Below are positions 1-8,008 of a stretch of 64,000 nucleotides of DNA, piece by piece. A model generated the notes under the pieces. That model did not search any database. It was not told where the DNA came from and saw only the letters and a program-made list of their open reading frames with translations. Numbering within the stretch: the first letter of the stretch is position 1; the number at the start of each line of letters is the position of its first letter. The position numbers were made by a program, and so were the translations under genes. Source of the stretch: Streptomyces rishiriensis (GTDB lineage: Bacteria > Actinomycetota > Actinomycetes > Streptomycetales > Streptomycetaceae); contig NZ_BEWA01000006.1 of NCBI RefSeq assembly GCF_003112535.1, positions 240,285 to 304,284 of the forward strand, written 5' to 3'.

Positions 1-176
1 GGGTCGACGACGGTGACGGGCGCGGCCGTCGGGTCGTCGGCGGGGGCGACGGTCTCCTGACCGTCGACCACGCCCTCGGCCTTGCCGGCCTCGATCGTCG
101 TCGCGGCCTTCTCGGTCCTCGTGCCCTTCACGGGCTCCGAGGAGTCGCTCTTGACGGGCTTCGACGTGTCGCTCAC
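1..176 (-). CDS. xylH: Xylose ABC transporter permease XylH, N-terminal part (runs off the window)
   Basis: Only the first 58 codons are present. The GTG start at 176 overlaps the TGA of the upstream ATPase gene in a GTGA arrangement, so the two are translationally coupled. The visible part is a charged, Ala/Pro/Thr-rich cytoplasmic leader with no membrane segment yet, typical of long-leader Streptomyces XylH proteins. The identity rests on gene order (binding protein, ATPase, permease) and not on the fragment itself. The role would be the membrane channel of a CUT2-type pentose importer. Confidence 0.72.
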   Translation of the reverse strand, partial: MSDTSKPVKSDSSEPVKGTRTEKAATTIEAGKAEGVVDGQETVAPADDPTAAPVTVVD

Positions 177-955
177 TTTGCCGCCTCCGCGGTGCGACGC
201 CCCGCACGACGGGTCACGGCGTTGTCCGTGGCACCCGTGATCGCGGCGATGATCTCTTCGTGGCTGGTGTCCTTCACGGGGAAGGAGCCGTTGTTCTTGC
301 CCAGACGCAGGACGGCGACGGTGTCGGCGACCGCCTTGACGTCGGCCATGTTGTGGCTGATGAGGATGACGCCGAGGTCGCGCTCGCGCAGCCGCTCGAC
401 CAGGTCGAGGACCTGCGCGGTCTGCTCCACGCCCAGGGCGGCCGTGGGCTCGTCGAGGATGACGACCTTCGGGTCGCCGATCAGCGCGCGGGCGATGGCG
501 ACGACCTGACGCTGACCGCCGGAGAGGCTCGCGATCGGGATGCGCACGCTCGGGATGCGGATGGAGAGCGTGGACAGCAGTTCCCGCGCGTTCTTCTCCA
601 TCGTCACCTCGTCGATGACGCCGCGGTGCAGCAGCTCACGTCCGAGGTAGAGGTTGCCGACCACGTCGAGGTTGTCGCACAGGGCGAGGTCCTGGTAGAC
701 GGTCGCGACGCCGAGTCCCTGGGCGTCGTGCGGCTTGGTGATGCTGACGGGCCGGCCCTCCCACTCGATGACGCCCTCATCGATGGGATGGACACCCGCG
801 ATCGTCTTGACCAGGGTGGACTTTCCTGCGCCGTTGTCGCCCACCAGGGCGACCACTTCTCCGGCGTGAACCTCCAGCTCGACGTCGGTGAGTGCCTGCA
901 CCGCACCGAATCGCTTGGAGACTCCGCGCAACGCCAGCACGGGCGTAGCGGACAC
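173..955 (-). CDS. xylG: Xylose ABC transporter ATP-binding protein XylG
   Basis: A 260-aa ABC ATPase that energises sugar import. Walker A GDNGAGKST is at residues 39-47, the signature LSGGQ near 145, Walker B VVILDEP follows, and the switch motif is ISHN. It has a single nucleotide-binding domain, whereas enteric XylG has two; short single-domain versions are usual in Streptomyces. I chose the GTG at 955 because GAAGGAG lies 9 nt upstream; the ATG three codons earlier would sit directly on that ribosome site. It lies downstream of xylF behind two strong hairpins and overlaps xylH by 4 bp. Confidence 0.9.
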   Translation of the reverse strand: MSATPVLALRGVSKRFGAVQALTDVELEVHAGEVVALVGDNGAGKSTLVKTIAGVHPIDEGVIEWEGRPVSITKPHDAQGLGVATVYQDLALCDNLDVVGNLYLGRELLHRGVIDEVTMEKNARELLSTLSIRIPSVRIPIASLSGGQRQVVAIARALIGDPKVVILDEPTAALGVEQTAQVLDLVERLRERDLGVILISHNMADVKAVADTVAVLRLGKNNGSFPVKDTSHEEIIAAITGATDNAVTRRAGRRTAEAAK

Positions 956-1107
956 GTGAACCATCTCCTTCGCCGCCTGACCGGCGGGGATGCCGCGCGC
1001 AAAGAACAGGCGCGGAGGGATGTGCGCGACGCGCGGGTGACGCGGCGTCGACGCACGAGGTTTACAAGATGAACATGCGCGAATCCGCTGCTCTTGGCAA
1101 CGGTTCC

Positions 1108-1158
1108 GTCCGACGCCCGCCCCGGCAGCGGGGTGTGAAGGTGGGGCGGGCGTCGGAC
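1108..1158 (-). terminator. Strong stem-loop between xylF and xylG
   Basis: A perfect 16-bp stem (1108-1123 with 1143-1158) closes a 19-nt loop. It lies between the xylF stop and the xylG start on the same transcript. Such hairpins commonly stop or stabilise binding-protein mRNA so that the binding protein is made in excess over the ATPase and permease. There is no U-tract, as is usual in Streptomyces. Confidence 0.7.
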
Positions 1159-1164
1159 AGGTCT

Positions 1165-1196
1165 CGCGGGACCGCTGGGCGGTCGACGGTCCCGCG
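1165..1196 (-). terminator. Second stem-loop just after xylF
   Basis: A 10-bp perfect stem (CGCGGGACCG at 1165-1174 with its complement at 1187-1196) closes a 12-nt loop. It is 56 bp past the xylF stop and is followed by the larger hairpin at 1108-1158, so the two act in series. Confidence 0.55.
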
Positions 1197-1251
1197 GAGC
1201 GGACCGAGGGCGGCTCGCGGCCGGCTCGGAGGCTCCCCGGGACCAGGACTG

Positions 1252-2349
1252 CTACTGGAGGCCGGCGGCCTTGCAGGCGGCGGCGTACTCCGGGGTGCAG
1301 ATGTCGGCGACGGTGTACAGCCCGTCCTTGATCACCGTGTCCTTGATGTTGGCCTTGGTGACCGACACCGGGGTCAGCAGCTGGGAGGGCACCTTGTCGC
1401 CGGAGCCGCTGGTCAGCGTGGCGGTGGCCAGGGACTTGATGTCCTTGCCCTCCAGCAGGTTGACGGCGAGCTGCGCGGCGGTCTCGGCCTCGGGCTTGTA
1501 GGCCTTGTAGACCGTGGCGGACTGGGTGCCGGCGACGATGCGCTGGATGGCCGCGAGCTCCGCGTCCTGACCCGTCAGCGGGATGTTGCTGATCTTCGCA
1601 CCCTTGAGGGTGTTGGCGATGCCGCCGGCCATGCCGTCGTTGGCGGCGTAGACGCCCGCGATGTTCTTGGCGCCCAGCTGGGTGATGGCCGCGGACATCT
1701 TCTGCGCGGCGACGGTGTCCTTCCACAGGCCGGACTGCTCGTAGGCGATGTTGACCTTGCCGTCGAGGACCTTGTGCGCGCCTTCCTTGAACTGGGCGGC
1801 GTTCGGGTCGGCGTCGTCACCGTTGATCATGACGATCTTCGACGCGGGGGTGGCCTTGGCGCCGAGGGCGTCGAGCAGGGCCTGGCCCTGGAGCTGGCCG
1901 ACCTTGACGTTGTCGAAGGAGACGTAGGCGCTGACCGGGCCCTGGGCGAGACGGTCGTACGCGACGACCTTGACGCCCTTGTCCACCGCGGACTTGATGG
2001 AGGACTTGATGGCGGCCGAGTCCTGGGCGGAGATCACGATGACCTTCACGCCCTTGGTGACCATGTTGCTGACCTGCTGGGCCTGCTTGGCCGGGTCGGC
2101 CGCGGCGTTCGCGTACTCCAGCTTGCAGTCGGAGCAGAGCGCCTTGACCTTGGCGTCGAAGTACGGCTTGTCGAACTTCTCGTACCGCGCGGTGACGCTG
2201 TCGGGGAGCAGCAGGCCGATGGACTTGTCGCCCGAGCTGCTGCTGCCGGAGTCGCTGCCCTTGTCGCCTGCCTTGCCGCACGCGGCAATCGACAGCGCCA
2301 TGGAGACGGCGGTGGCGCCGATCACGACTCTACGCATCGTTGCGTTCAT
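1252..2349 (-). CDS. xylF: Xylose-binding lipoprotein XylF
   Basis: A 365-aa periplasmic-binding-protein family 1 (type I fold) sugar receptor, anchored outside the cell membrane. A signal peptide ends in a lipobox (SIAAC), and the acceptor Cys is followed by a Gly/Ser/Asp-rich linker. The body matches XylF: SARYE-like entry, 'VAYDRLAQGP', and 'PLTGQDAELAAIQRI' near the C-terminus. The ATG at 2349 has GGAGG 10 nt upstream. It is first in xylFGH, transcribed away from and downstream of the ROK regulator gene, which controls xylFGH in S. coelicolor (recalled). Confidence 0.9.
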   Translation of the reverse strand: MNATMRRVVIGATAVSMALSIAACGKAGDKGSDSGSSSSGDKSIGLLLPDSVTARYEKFDKPYFDAKVKALCSDCKLEYANAAADPAKQAQQVSNMVTKGVKVIVISAQDSAAIKSSIKSAVDKGVKVVAYDRLAQGPVSAYVSFDNVKVGQLQGQALLDALGAKATPASKIVMINGDDADPNAAQFKEGAHKVLDGKVNIAYEQSGLWKDTVAAQKMSAAITQLGAKNIAGVYAANDGMAGGIANTLKGAKISNIPLTGQDAELAAIQRIVAGTQSATVYKAYKPEAETAAQLAVNLLEGKDIKSLATATLTSGSGDKVPSQLLTPVSVTKANIKDTVIKDGLYTVADICTPEYAAACKAAGLQ

Positions 2350-2431
2350 TTGGGGTGTGCCTCCCTGACAGGGCCGCAACGCTGCGGCCGAGGTGGCTGG
2401 AAGTCAACTCGGCCACACGTGCGACGTCAAG

Positions 2432-2443
2432 AAGTAAATACTT
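2432..2443. promoter_or_regulatory. AT-rich palindrome upstream of xylF, candidate ROK regulator site
   Basis: AAGTAAATACTT is a perfect 12-bp palindrome in the short gap between the ROK gene and xylF, about 85 bp before the xylF start, in a locally A/T-rich patch. A related sequence, TTAGAGTTCACTAGTTGG on the minus strand, lies directly upstream of the ROK gene itself (about 3723-3740). The pairing suggests shared control of both genes by the ROK protein. That is inference; no binding data are visible. Confidence 0.4.
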
Positions 2444-2472
2444 AACGAGATGGCAACGGCGTCATTCGTTCT

Positions 2473-3723
2473 CTAAGTGAAGGCGGGTGTCGCTGCGGTC
2501 AGCGTGCCGTCCAAAAGGGTCGAATCACCCATCTCGCTCAACGCGAGAGCAAGTGCTCCGAGGACCTCCGCACGCCCCCCAAGTGCCCCCGGGAGAACGG
2601 AGAGTTGACGCGCCGCACTCGGGATCGCATAGCGGCCGACGGACTCCCTTATCGGACCGAGTACCAGCTCACCGGCCTCGGCGAGATCGCCGCCGAGGAC
2701 CACCCGGCTCGGGTTCAGCAGGTTGCAGAGATTGGCGACTCCACTGCCGATGTGTCGGCCGACGTCGGCGATCACCCGACGGCAGCCCGGGTCTCCGTCC
2801 CTGGCCAGCCGCACGACGCCTTCCATCGTCAGATCCGTGCCGTGGCTGGACTGGAGGAGTGGCAGCACATAGCGCGCGGCCGCGAAGGTCTCCAGGCAGC
2901 CCCGGTTTCCGCAGCGGCAGACGGGGCCGGACTCATCGAGTGTAATATGCCCGATTTCTCCCGCAGTGCCGCCGGGACCGCGGTAGATCTTCCCGTCGAT
3001 CACCAGACCGGCCCCCACACCGCTCGCGACCTTGATGTATGCAAGATCACGAACGCCCCTGCCGCTGCCCCAGACCATCTCGCCGAGGGCGCCGAGGTTG
3101 GCGTCGTTGTCCACGTGCACGGTGACGCCCAGCCGGCCCTTCATCTCCTCGGCGGGGCGGGTGCCGATCCAGCCGGGCAGGATGGCCGAGGAGCCGAGCG
3201 TGCCGGACTCCAGATCGATCGGCCCGGGCACGCCGAGCCCCACCCCCGCGACCTTCGTACGGTCCACCCCGGTGGCCTCGATCAACCGGCTGACCAGCTG
3301 TTCCGCCCGGTCGAAGCCCTGCGTGGACGAGGCGTCCACGTCCAGGGGCTCGGACTCCTCGGCGAGCACCTGATGGGCCAGGTTGCCCACGGCGACACGG
3401 AGATGGGTGTGGCCGAAATCGACCCCGATGACGATGCCCGCGTCACCGCTCAGACTGACGCTGCGGGCCCTGCGTCCCCCGGCCGAGGTGGGCGTCACCT
3501 CGACGGTGCCGCCGTCCTTGAGCTCACGCACGATGTTGGAGACGGTCGCGGCCGACAGACCGGTCGTCCGGGCGATCTCCGCCTGTGTGAGGGACCCGGC
3601 CAGGCGCACGGCGCGTACGACTCGCTCCAGGTTGGCTCGGTGCAGCGACGACTGCGACCCCGGAGTCTCCACGACGACCTCCTGCGCGCGGGACCGCTTC
3701 GATGAGGCCCCGTCTATGTCCAA
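2473..3723 (-). CDS. rok7B7: ROK-family transcriptional regulator (Rok7B7-like)
   Basis: A 416-aa repressor/kinase-family regulator. An N-terminal winged helix-turn-helix (about 35-85, 'TQAEIARTTGLSAATVSNIVREL') is followed by a ROK sugar-kinase-like domain with DFGHTH, 'VDNDANLGALGE' and the zinc-binding CRCGNRGCLE cluster. In S. coelicolor the regulator at this position, Rok7B7, controls xylose uptake, carbon repression and antibiotic genes (recalled). The TTG at 3723 has no clear ribosome site. A GTG at 3672 preceded by AGGAGG at 5 nt would give 399 aa and may be the true start. It stands alone between xylF and the ngc operon. Confidence 0.87.
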   Translation of the reverse strand: MDIDGASSKRSRAQEVVVETPGSQSSLHRANLERVVRAVRLAGSLTQAEIARTTGLSAATVSNIVRELKDGGTVEVTPTSAGGRRARSVSLSGDAGIVIGVDFGHTHLRVAVGNLAHQVLAEESEPLDVDASSTQGFDRAEQLVSRLIEATGVDRTKVAGVGLGVPGPIDLESGTLGSSAILPGWIGTRPAEEMKGRLGVTVHVDNDANLGALGEMVWGSGRGVRDLAYIKVASGVGAGLVIDGKIYRGPGGTAGEIGHITLDESGPVCRCGNRGCLETFAAARYVLPLLQSSHGTDLTMEGVVRLARDGDPGCRRVIADVGRHIGSGVANLCNLLNPSRVVLGGDLAEAGELVLGPIRESVGRYAIPSAARQLSVLPGALGGRAEVLGALALALSEMGDSTLLDGTLTAATPAFT

Positions 3724-4227
3724 CTAGTGAACTCTAAGCTGAGCTGTTCGGGTCGCCTCCCGTCAAGAGGTTGAACAGTATCCGCATGCGTGCGAAGAGA
3801 CACGGAGGGTGGCCGAGCCGTCGGTCGCGGGGTGTGCGGGGCCGGGTGCGGGGCGTGGCGAGCGGGACGAAGCAGAGCGCGTCACGCACTCTCACCGCTT
3901 CGGCCCATCGCCCCTCCCCCACTCGCCCCAGCGGGCCCGGACGGCGGCCGGACGGCGGCTCGGACGGCGGCTCGGACAAGGGTGCGGGCCAAGGGGAGGC
4001 GCAGGCCGAGGGCCGAGGGCCGAGCGGCGGGGCCGCTCGGGCGTCCGGCGCGGCAGGGAGTACGAGCGGGCCCGAGGCCGGACCGACGGACTTCGGAGCA
4101 GGCCCGGGGCAGGACCGGCGAGCTGCGGAGCAGGCCCGGCGCTCCTCGGCCGCGACGCGCGGAACCTGGGCGAAAGCCGGGCGAAAACCGGGCTGGCGAG
4201 CTTGTCGGTCCCGACCCGGCCGTGCCG
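3724..4227. other. Non-coding spacer between rok7B7 and ngcG
   Basis: About 500 bp. The first 60 bp form the rok7B7 promoter region and are less G+C-rich. The rest is extremely G+C-rich, with short direct repeats such as CGGACGGCGGCT near 3945-3980. I see no credible gene or strong hairpin. Confidence 0.5.
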
Positions 4228-5160
4228 CTACTTCAGCGCGCCCGCCGTCAAGCCCTGCACCACCTGTCGCTGGAAGACGATGTACGCGGCCAGCACCGGC
4301 AGCATCGCCATCACCAGTCCCGCGAACAGCCCCGACCAGTCGCCCTTGTACCCCTGGCTGACGGCCAGTTGGACCAGCCCCTGGGTGAGAACACGTTTGT
4401 CGGGGTCGGTGTTGAGGACCGTCGGGAGCATGTACTGGTTCCACTGGCCCAGGAAGTTGAAGATGCCGACGCTGATCAGGCCGGGCTTGGCCATCGGCAG
4501 CATGATCTGGAAGAACGTACGGCTGTGCGAGGCGCCGTCCACGAAGGCGGCCTCCGCCACGGATGTGGGAAGCGTGCGGAAGAAGGCCGTCAGGAAGAAC
4601 ACCGTGAACGGCAGCGAGTAGGCGATGTACACCAGGATGAGGCCGTGGATGGTGTTGAGGAGCCCCATGTTGTTCACGACATAGAACAACGGGACCAGCG
4701 CCAGCATGATCGGGAAGCTCATGCCGCCGATGAAGAGGTAGTAGATGAAGCGGTTGCCCGGGAAGTCGAAGCGGGCCAGGACATAGGCGGCCATGGAGCC
4801 GAGGACCAGTGTGCCGATGAGCGAACCGCCCACCACCAGGACGGTGTTGAGGAAGTAGTCGCTCATGTCGGCCTCGGTCCAGGCCCGCGTCCAGTTGTCG
4901 AAGTGCAGCATGTCCGGCAGCGACCAGGGCGAGCCGAAGATGGAGCTGTCGTCCTTGAAGGAGGTCATCACCGCCCAGAGCAGGGGCAGCACGACCATGA
5001 TCGCCCAGATGACCAGAATGCCGTGAGAAAAGGCGTTGAGAACCTTTCCTTCCCTTTTCTGTGCCGTCGGCGGCTTCCCCGAGGGCGGGCCGGCCTTCGT
5101 GACGGACATGCCGGAGCCGGCGTCGGCCGGCAGGGGCGCGGAGGTCTCGGTCGTCTTCAT
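4228..5160 (-). CDS. ngcG: Carbohydrate ABC transporter permease (NgcG-like)
   Basis: A 310-aa MalG-type inner-membrane permease with six predicted membrane segments after a 45-residue cytoplasmic leader. The EAA loop that contacts the ATPase is visible as 'EAAFVDGASHSRTFFQIMLP'. It pairs with NgcF to form the channel. It starts 2 bp after the ngcF stop, so the genes are coupled. No ATPase gene is present; Streptomyces CUT1 importers share the MsiK ATPase. Substrate assignment to N-acetylglucosamine/chitobiose comes from the binding protein and gene position. Confidence 0.8.
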   Translation of the reverse strand: MKTTETSAPLPADAGSGMSVTKAGPPSGKPPTAQKREGKVLNAFSHGILVIWAIMVVLPLLWAVMTSFKDDSSIFGSPWSLPDMLHFDNWTRAWTEADMSDYFLNTVLVVGGSLIGTLVLGSMAAYVLARFDFPGNRFIYYLFIGGMSFPIMLALVPLFYVVNNMGLLNTIHGLILVYIAYSLPFTVFFLTAFFRTLPTSVAEAAFVDGASHSRTFFQIMLPMAKPGLISVGIFNFLGQWNQYMLPTVLNTDPDKRVLTQGLVQLAVSQGYKGDWSGLFAGLVMAMLPVLAAYIVFQRQVVQGLTAGALK

Positions 5161-5162
5161 CG

Positions 5163-6089
5163 TCAGTACTCCAGCCGCTCGCGCCGTCCCAGCCGCAGCA
5201 CGACCGCGGCGAAGGCCAGCGTCACGATGAGCAGGGCGACGCCGATGGTGGTGGCGTAGGCGGCCTGACCGTCACGGAAGGCCTTCTGGTACACGTACAG
5301 AACCATGACGGTCGTCGAGTAGTCGGGACCGCCCGGGCCGGTCGTCATGATCTGCACGACCGCGAACGACTCGGCGCCGAGCGCGAGAATGCCCATGTAG
5401 ACCCAGCCCGACTGCACCGTGTCCCAGAGCAGCGGGAGGGTGAGGCGGAAGAACGTCGTGGCCCGGTTCGCACCGTCGAGCAGCGCGGCCTCGTAGAGTT
5501 CCGCCGGGATGGAGGCCATGCCCGCCGAGAACAGGACCACGAAGAAACCGACCGTCGACCAGACGAGCACCGCCATCACGCACCACAGCGCGAGGTCCGG
5601 GTCGCCGAGCCAGAGGGGCTGGACGCCGTCCAGCCCGATCCCCCGCAGAAACGAGTTGATCGCACCGCTGTCCGGGTTGTACGCGAAGTTGAACAACAGC
5701 GCGACGATGGCGATGGAGAGCACCTGCGGGAAGAAGTACACGATCTTGTAGAAGGAGGAGCCCCGGACGCCGGAGATGACCGGGCCGCCCTTCCGTCGCC
5801 GCCCGCCGACATTGATCATGAAGGCGAAGAACAGCGCCAGGCCGATCGTCACCAGCGGCAGCACGATCGCGAACATCAGACTGTGCTGCAGGGACTTCCA
5901 GAAGACGTCGTCGTCCAGCATCCGGCGGTAATTGTCCAGGCCGACCATCTTGAATTCGGGGCTGAGGCCGGTCCAGTCCGTGAACGAGTAGTAGATGGAC
6001 TGGATGAACGGCCACACCACGAAGAGCGCGTACAGTCCCAGGGGCAGCGCGAGAAACCCCACGATGAACCGGTACTTGCCGTGCTGCAT
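5163..6089 (-). CDS. ngcF: Carbohydrate ABC transporter permease (NgcF-like)
   Basis: A 308-aa MalF-type permease with six membrane segments and the EAA loop 'EAALLDGANRATTFFRLTLP'. It has a longer periplasmic stretch between segments 1 and 2 ('YSFTDWTGLSPEFKMVGLDNY'), typical of MalF-like partners. The ATG at 6089 is preceded by GGAG at 5 nt; a longer in-frame extension upstream lies in other coding sequence and is not real. It is the middle gene of the ngcE-F-G operon. Confidence 0.82.
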   Translation of the reverse strand: MQHGKYRFIVGFLALPLGLYALFVVWPFIQSIYYSFTDWTGLSPEFKMVGLDNYRRMLDDDVFWKSLQHSLMFAIVLPLVTIGLALFFAFMINVGGRRRKGGPVISGVRGSSFYKIVYFFPQVLSIAIVALLFNFAYNPDSGAINSFLRGIGLDGVQPLWLGDPDLALWCVMAVLVWSTVGFFVVLFSAGMASIPAELYEAALLDGANRATTFFRLTLPLLWDTVQSGWVYMGILALGAESFAVVQIMTTGPGGPDYSTTVMVLYVYQKAFRDGQAAYATTIGVALLIVTLAFAAVVLRLGRRERLEY

Positions 6090-6133
6090 CGCCACTCCGG
6101 TGCTTTTGCGGACGCTTCGCGGTGTTTCTGTCG

Positions 6134-7627
6134 TCACTGGTGCTTGTAATGCTTGATCGACGTGTCCTTGGCCGTCGCGTCGGCGTAGTCCTGGATCTTC
6201 TTGATCGCCTCGGCGGGCGTGATCCGTCCGGCCATCATCTCGCCCAGACCGGACACCCCGATCTTCTCCTTCTGCAACTGGACGTACCAGTCCTGCAGCC
6301 GGGGATTCACCACGTTGGAGCCGGCCTTGTCCAGTGCGGCGACGCCCGATTTCAGGCCGGGAGTGAGCGTGATGCCGTCGGTGCCGCCGTTGTACGCGGT
6401 CAGCGACTTGACCTTGGAGGTGAAGTTCTTCGACGACGCCTCGCTGAGCATGATGCGCAGTTGCTCCATGCCGCCGGCGGTGTTCTGCGCCTTGGCGGGA
6501 ACGACGAACGGCTCGCCTCCGGAGGCCCAGATGGTGCCGAAGGGCATCTTGTCGGAGGAGTCGATGCCGGTGGGCGCGGACACCGCCAGGTCGAAGTCCT
6601 GCGGGATGACGTTCGCCGACTCGTTCTCCACCCAGGAACCGTTGGGGATGAACAGGGCCTTGCCCTTGGCCCACGCGGTCTGCGACTGGATGTGGTCGAG
6701 CCCCGGGGTGCCCTGGAGGATGTAACCCTTCTTGTAAAGCTCGTAGTACGCGTCGAAACACGCCTTCACGGCGGGGTGTTTCCAGGCGTTCGGCTCCAGG
6801 TTGTCGATGGCGTCGAGGACTTCGCGGCCGCCGACCTTGCCGATCATCGGGTAGAGCGAGAAGGGGAGATAATAAGGGTACTTGCCCGCATATGTCCAGC
6901 CGGCCATGCCCTTCTTCTTGGCCTTCGCGCAGACCGCGAGCATCTCGTCCCAGGTCTGCGGATACGTGGCGTCCAGCGAGGCGAGGGCCTTCTGCGAGTA
7001 CCAGACGCCGTAGACGGTGTAGGCGTAGTACAGGATCCAGACCGGGGCGCCGTCGAACTGGCCCATCTCGACGATCCCGGGACGCAGTGTGTCCCGGACC
7101 TTCTTCTTCGGATCGTCGTAGGAGGCGGCGTCGAGGAGCGGCGTGAGGTCGGCGAGCTGTTTCTTGCCCACCAGGACGCCCATGTCCATCTGCTCGGCGC
7201 CGGAGTTGTCGATGAGGTCGGGCGGGGTGCCCTGGTTGAAGCGGGGCTGGAGCGTCGACTGGATCTTCTGCGTGGCCGAGAACTTCACCTTCGCCTGCGG
7301 GAAGTTCTTCTCGTAGATCTTCACGGCGTCCTCGGCGTACTCCTTGCCGAAACCGCCGTCGAACAGGACGAATTCCATCTGGGCGGTCTCGTTGACCGCG
7401 AGGGGGTTCTTGGCGGTCTTCTTTCCGGCCTTGGCCTTGTCCTCACCACCCGCGCCGCTGCTGGCGCAGGCGGCCAGAAAACCCGTCACGGGGACGGAGA
7501 TCAGGCCCAGCGCCGCCGATCTCCGGATCAGATCTCTGCGGCCGAGACCCACGGCGCCGCTCTTCTCGAAACCGCTCTCCCCAAAGCCCTCGTGTTCCAA
7601 ACGGTCGTACTCGGAGTGGGATCCCAT
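6134..7627 (-). CDS. ngcE: N-acetylglucosamine/diacetylchitobiose-binding lipoprotein (NgcE-like)
   Basis: A 497-aa extracellular solute-binding protein, family 1. A twin-arginine signal (GRRDLIRRSAAL) ends in a lipobox LAAC, so the folded protein is exported by Tat and lipid-anchored. The body contains 'LFDGGFGKEYAEDAVKIYE' and 'PDLIDNSGAEQMDMG', which I recall as NgcE features. The ATG at 7627 gives the usual short N-region. It heads the ngcEFG operon, and a DasR-like site lies 130 bp upstream, fitting an amino-sugar importer. The exact substrate is inferred. Confidence 0.75.
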   Translation of the reverse strand: MGSHSEYDRLEHEGFGESGFEKSGAVGLGRRDLIRRSAALGLISVPVTGFLAACASSGAGGEDKAKAGKKTAKNPLAVNETAQMEFVLFDGGFGKEYAEDAVKIYEKNFPQAKVKFSATQKIQSTLQPRFNQGTPPDLIDNSGAEQMDMGVLVGKKQLADLTPLLDAASYDDPKKKVRDTLRPGIVEMGQFDGAPVWILYYAYTVYGVWYSQKALASLDATYPQTWDEMLAVCAKAKKKGMAGWTYAGKYPYYLPFSLYPMIGKVGGREVLDAIDNLEPNAWKHPAVKACFDAYYELYKKGYILQGTPGLDHIQSQTAWAKGKALFIPNGSWVENESANVIPQDFDLAVSAPTGIDSSDKMPFGTIWASGGEPFVVPAKAQNTAGGMEQLRIMLSEASSKNFTSKVKSLTAYNGGTDGITLTPGLKSGVAALDKAGSNVVNPRLQDWYVQLQKEKIGVSGLGEMMAGRITPAEAIKKIQDYADATAKDTSIKHYKHQ

Positions 7628-7755
7628 GCTCAAGTCCTCGCCTTCTCCAGGACTCAGGCGGTGCACCGGATCCTTCCCGGCACCGCGGTCGGGTCAAGCA
7701 GGGTCGTACGGAGCGCGTGGTGCGGAGGTCTCGCGGCCTGGACAGTGAATTGCCG

Positions 7756-7771
7756 ACAGGTATAGTCCATT
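7756..7771. promoter_or_regulatory. DasR-like operator (dre) in the ngcE/GH92 divergent region
   Basis: ACAGGTATAGTCCATT matches 12 of 16 positions of the dre consensus ACTGGTCTAGACCACT (recalled) and keeps its central dyad. It is 130 bp upstream of ngcE and about 240 bp upstream of the GH92 gene on the other strand. DasR is the GlcNAc-responsive GntR repressor of Streptomyces, so ngcE is the expected target. Confidence 0.5.
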
Positions 7772-8008
7772 CCTGGCCGACGGAGCAAGATCGAATACAA
7801 GGTTGGCCACGGGTCTTTTCCGAGTTGAGACCTCCTGGAAATATGACCGACGGATGGGCGCCTTGCCAGAGAATTGCATGAAATGACCCCCCGCTGACGC
7901 AATCAACGTCCTTGACACCACTGTCCACTTCCCCACCTACTGATTCCTGCGCAACCAGGAGGACAACGTTGTCCCGGGCGTGGTCCGGCGCGGGGAGGGT
8001 GCTCACGC

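Noticed and set aside
5163..6761. A 532-aa start for the NgcF permease
   Set aside because: The extra N-terminal residues are the binding-protein gene read in another frame; ATG 6089 with GGAG at 5 nt is the real start.
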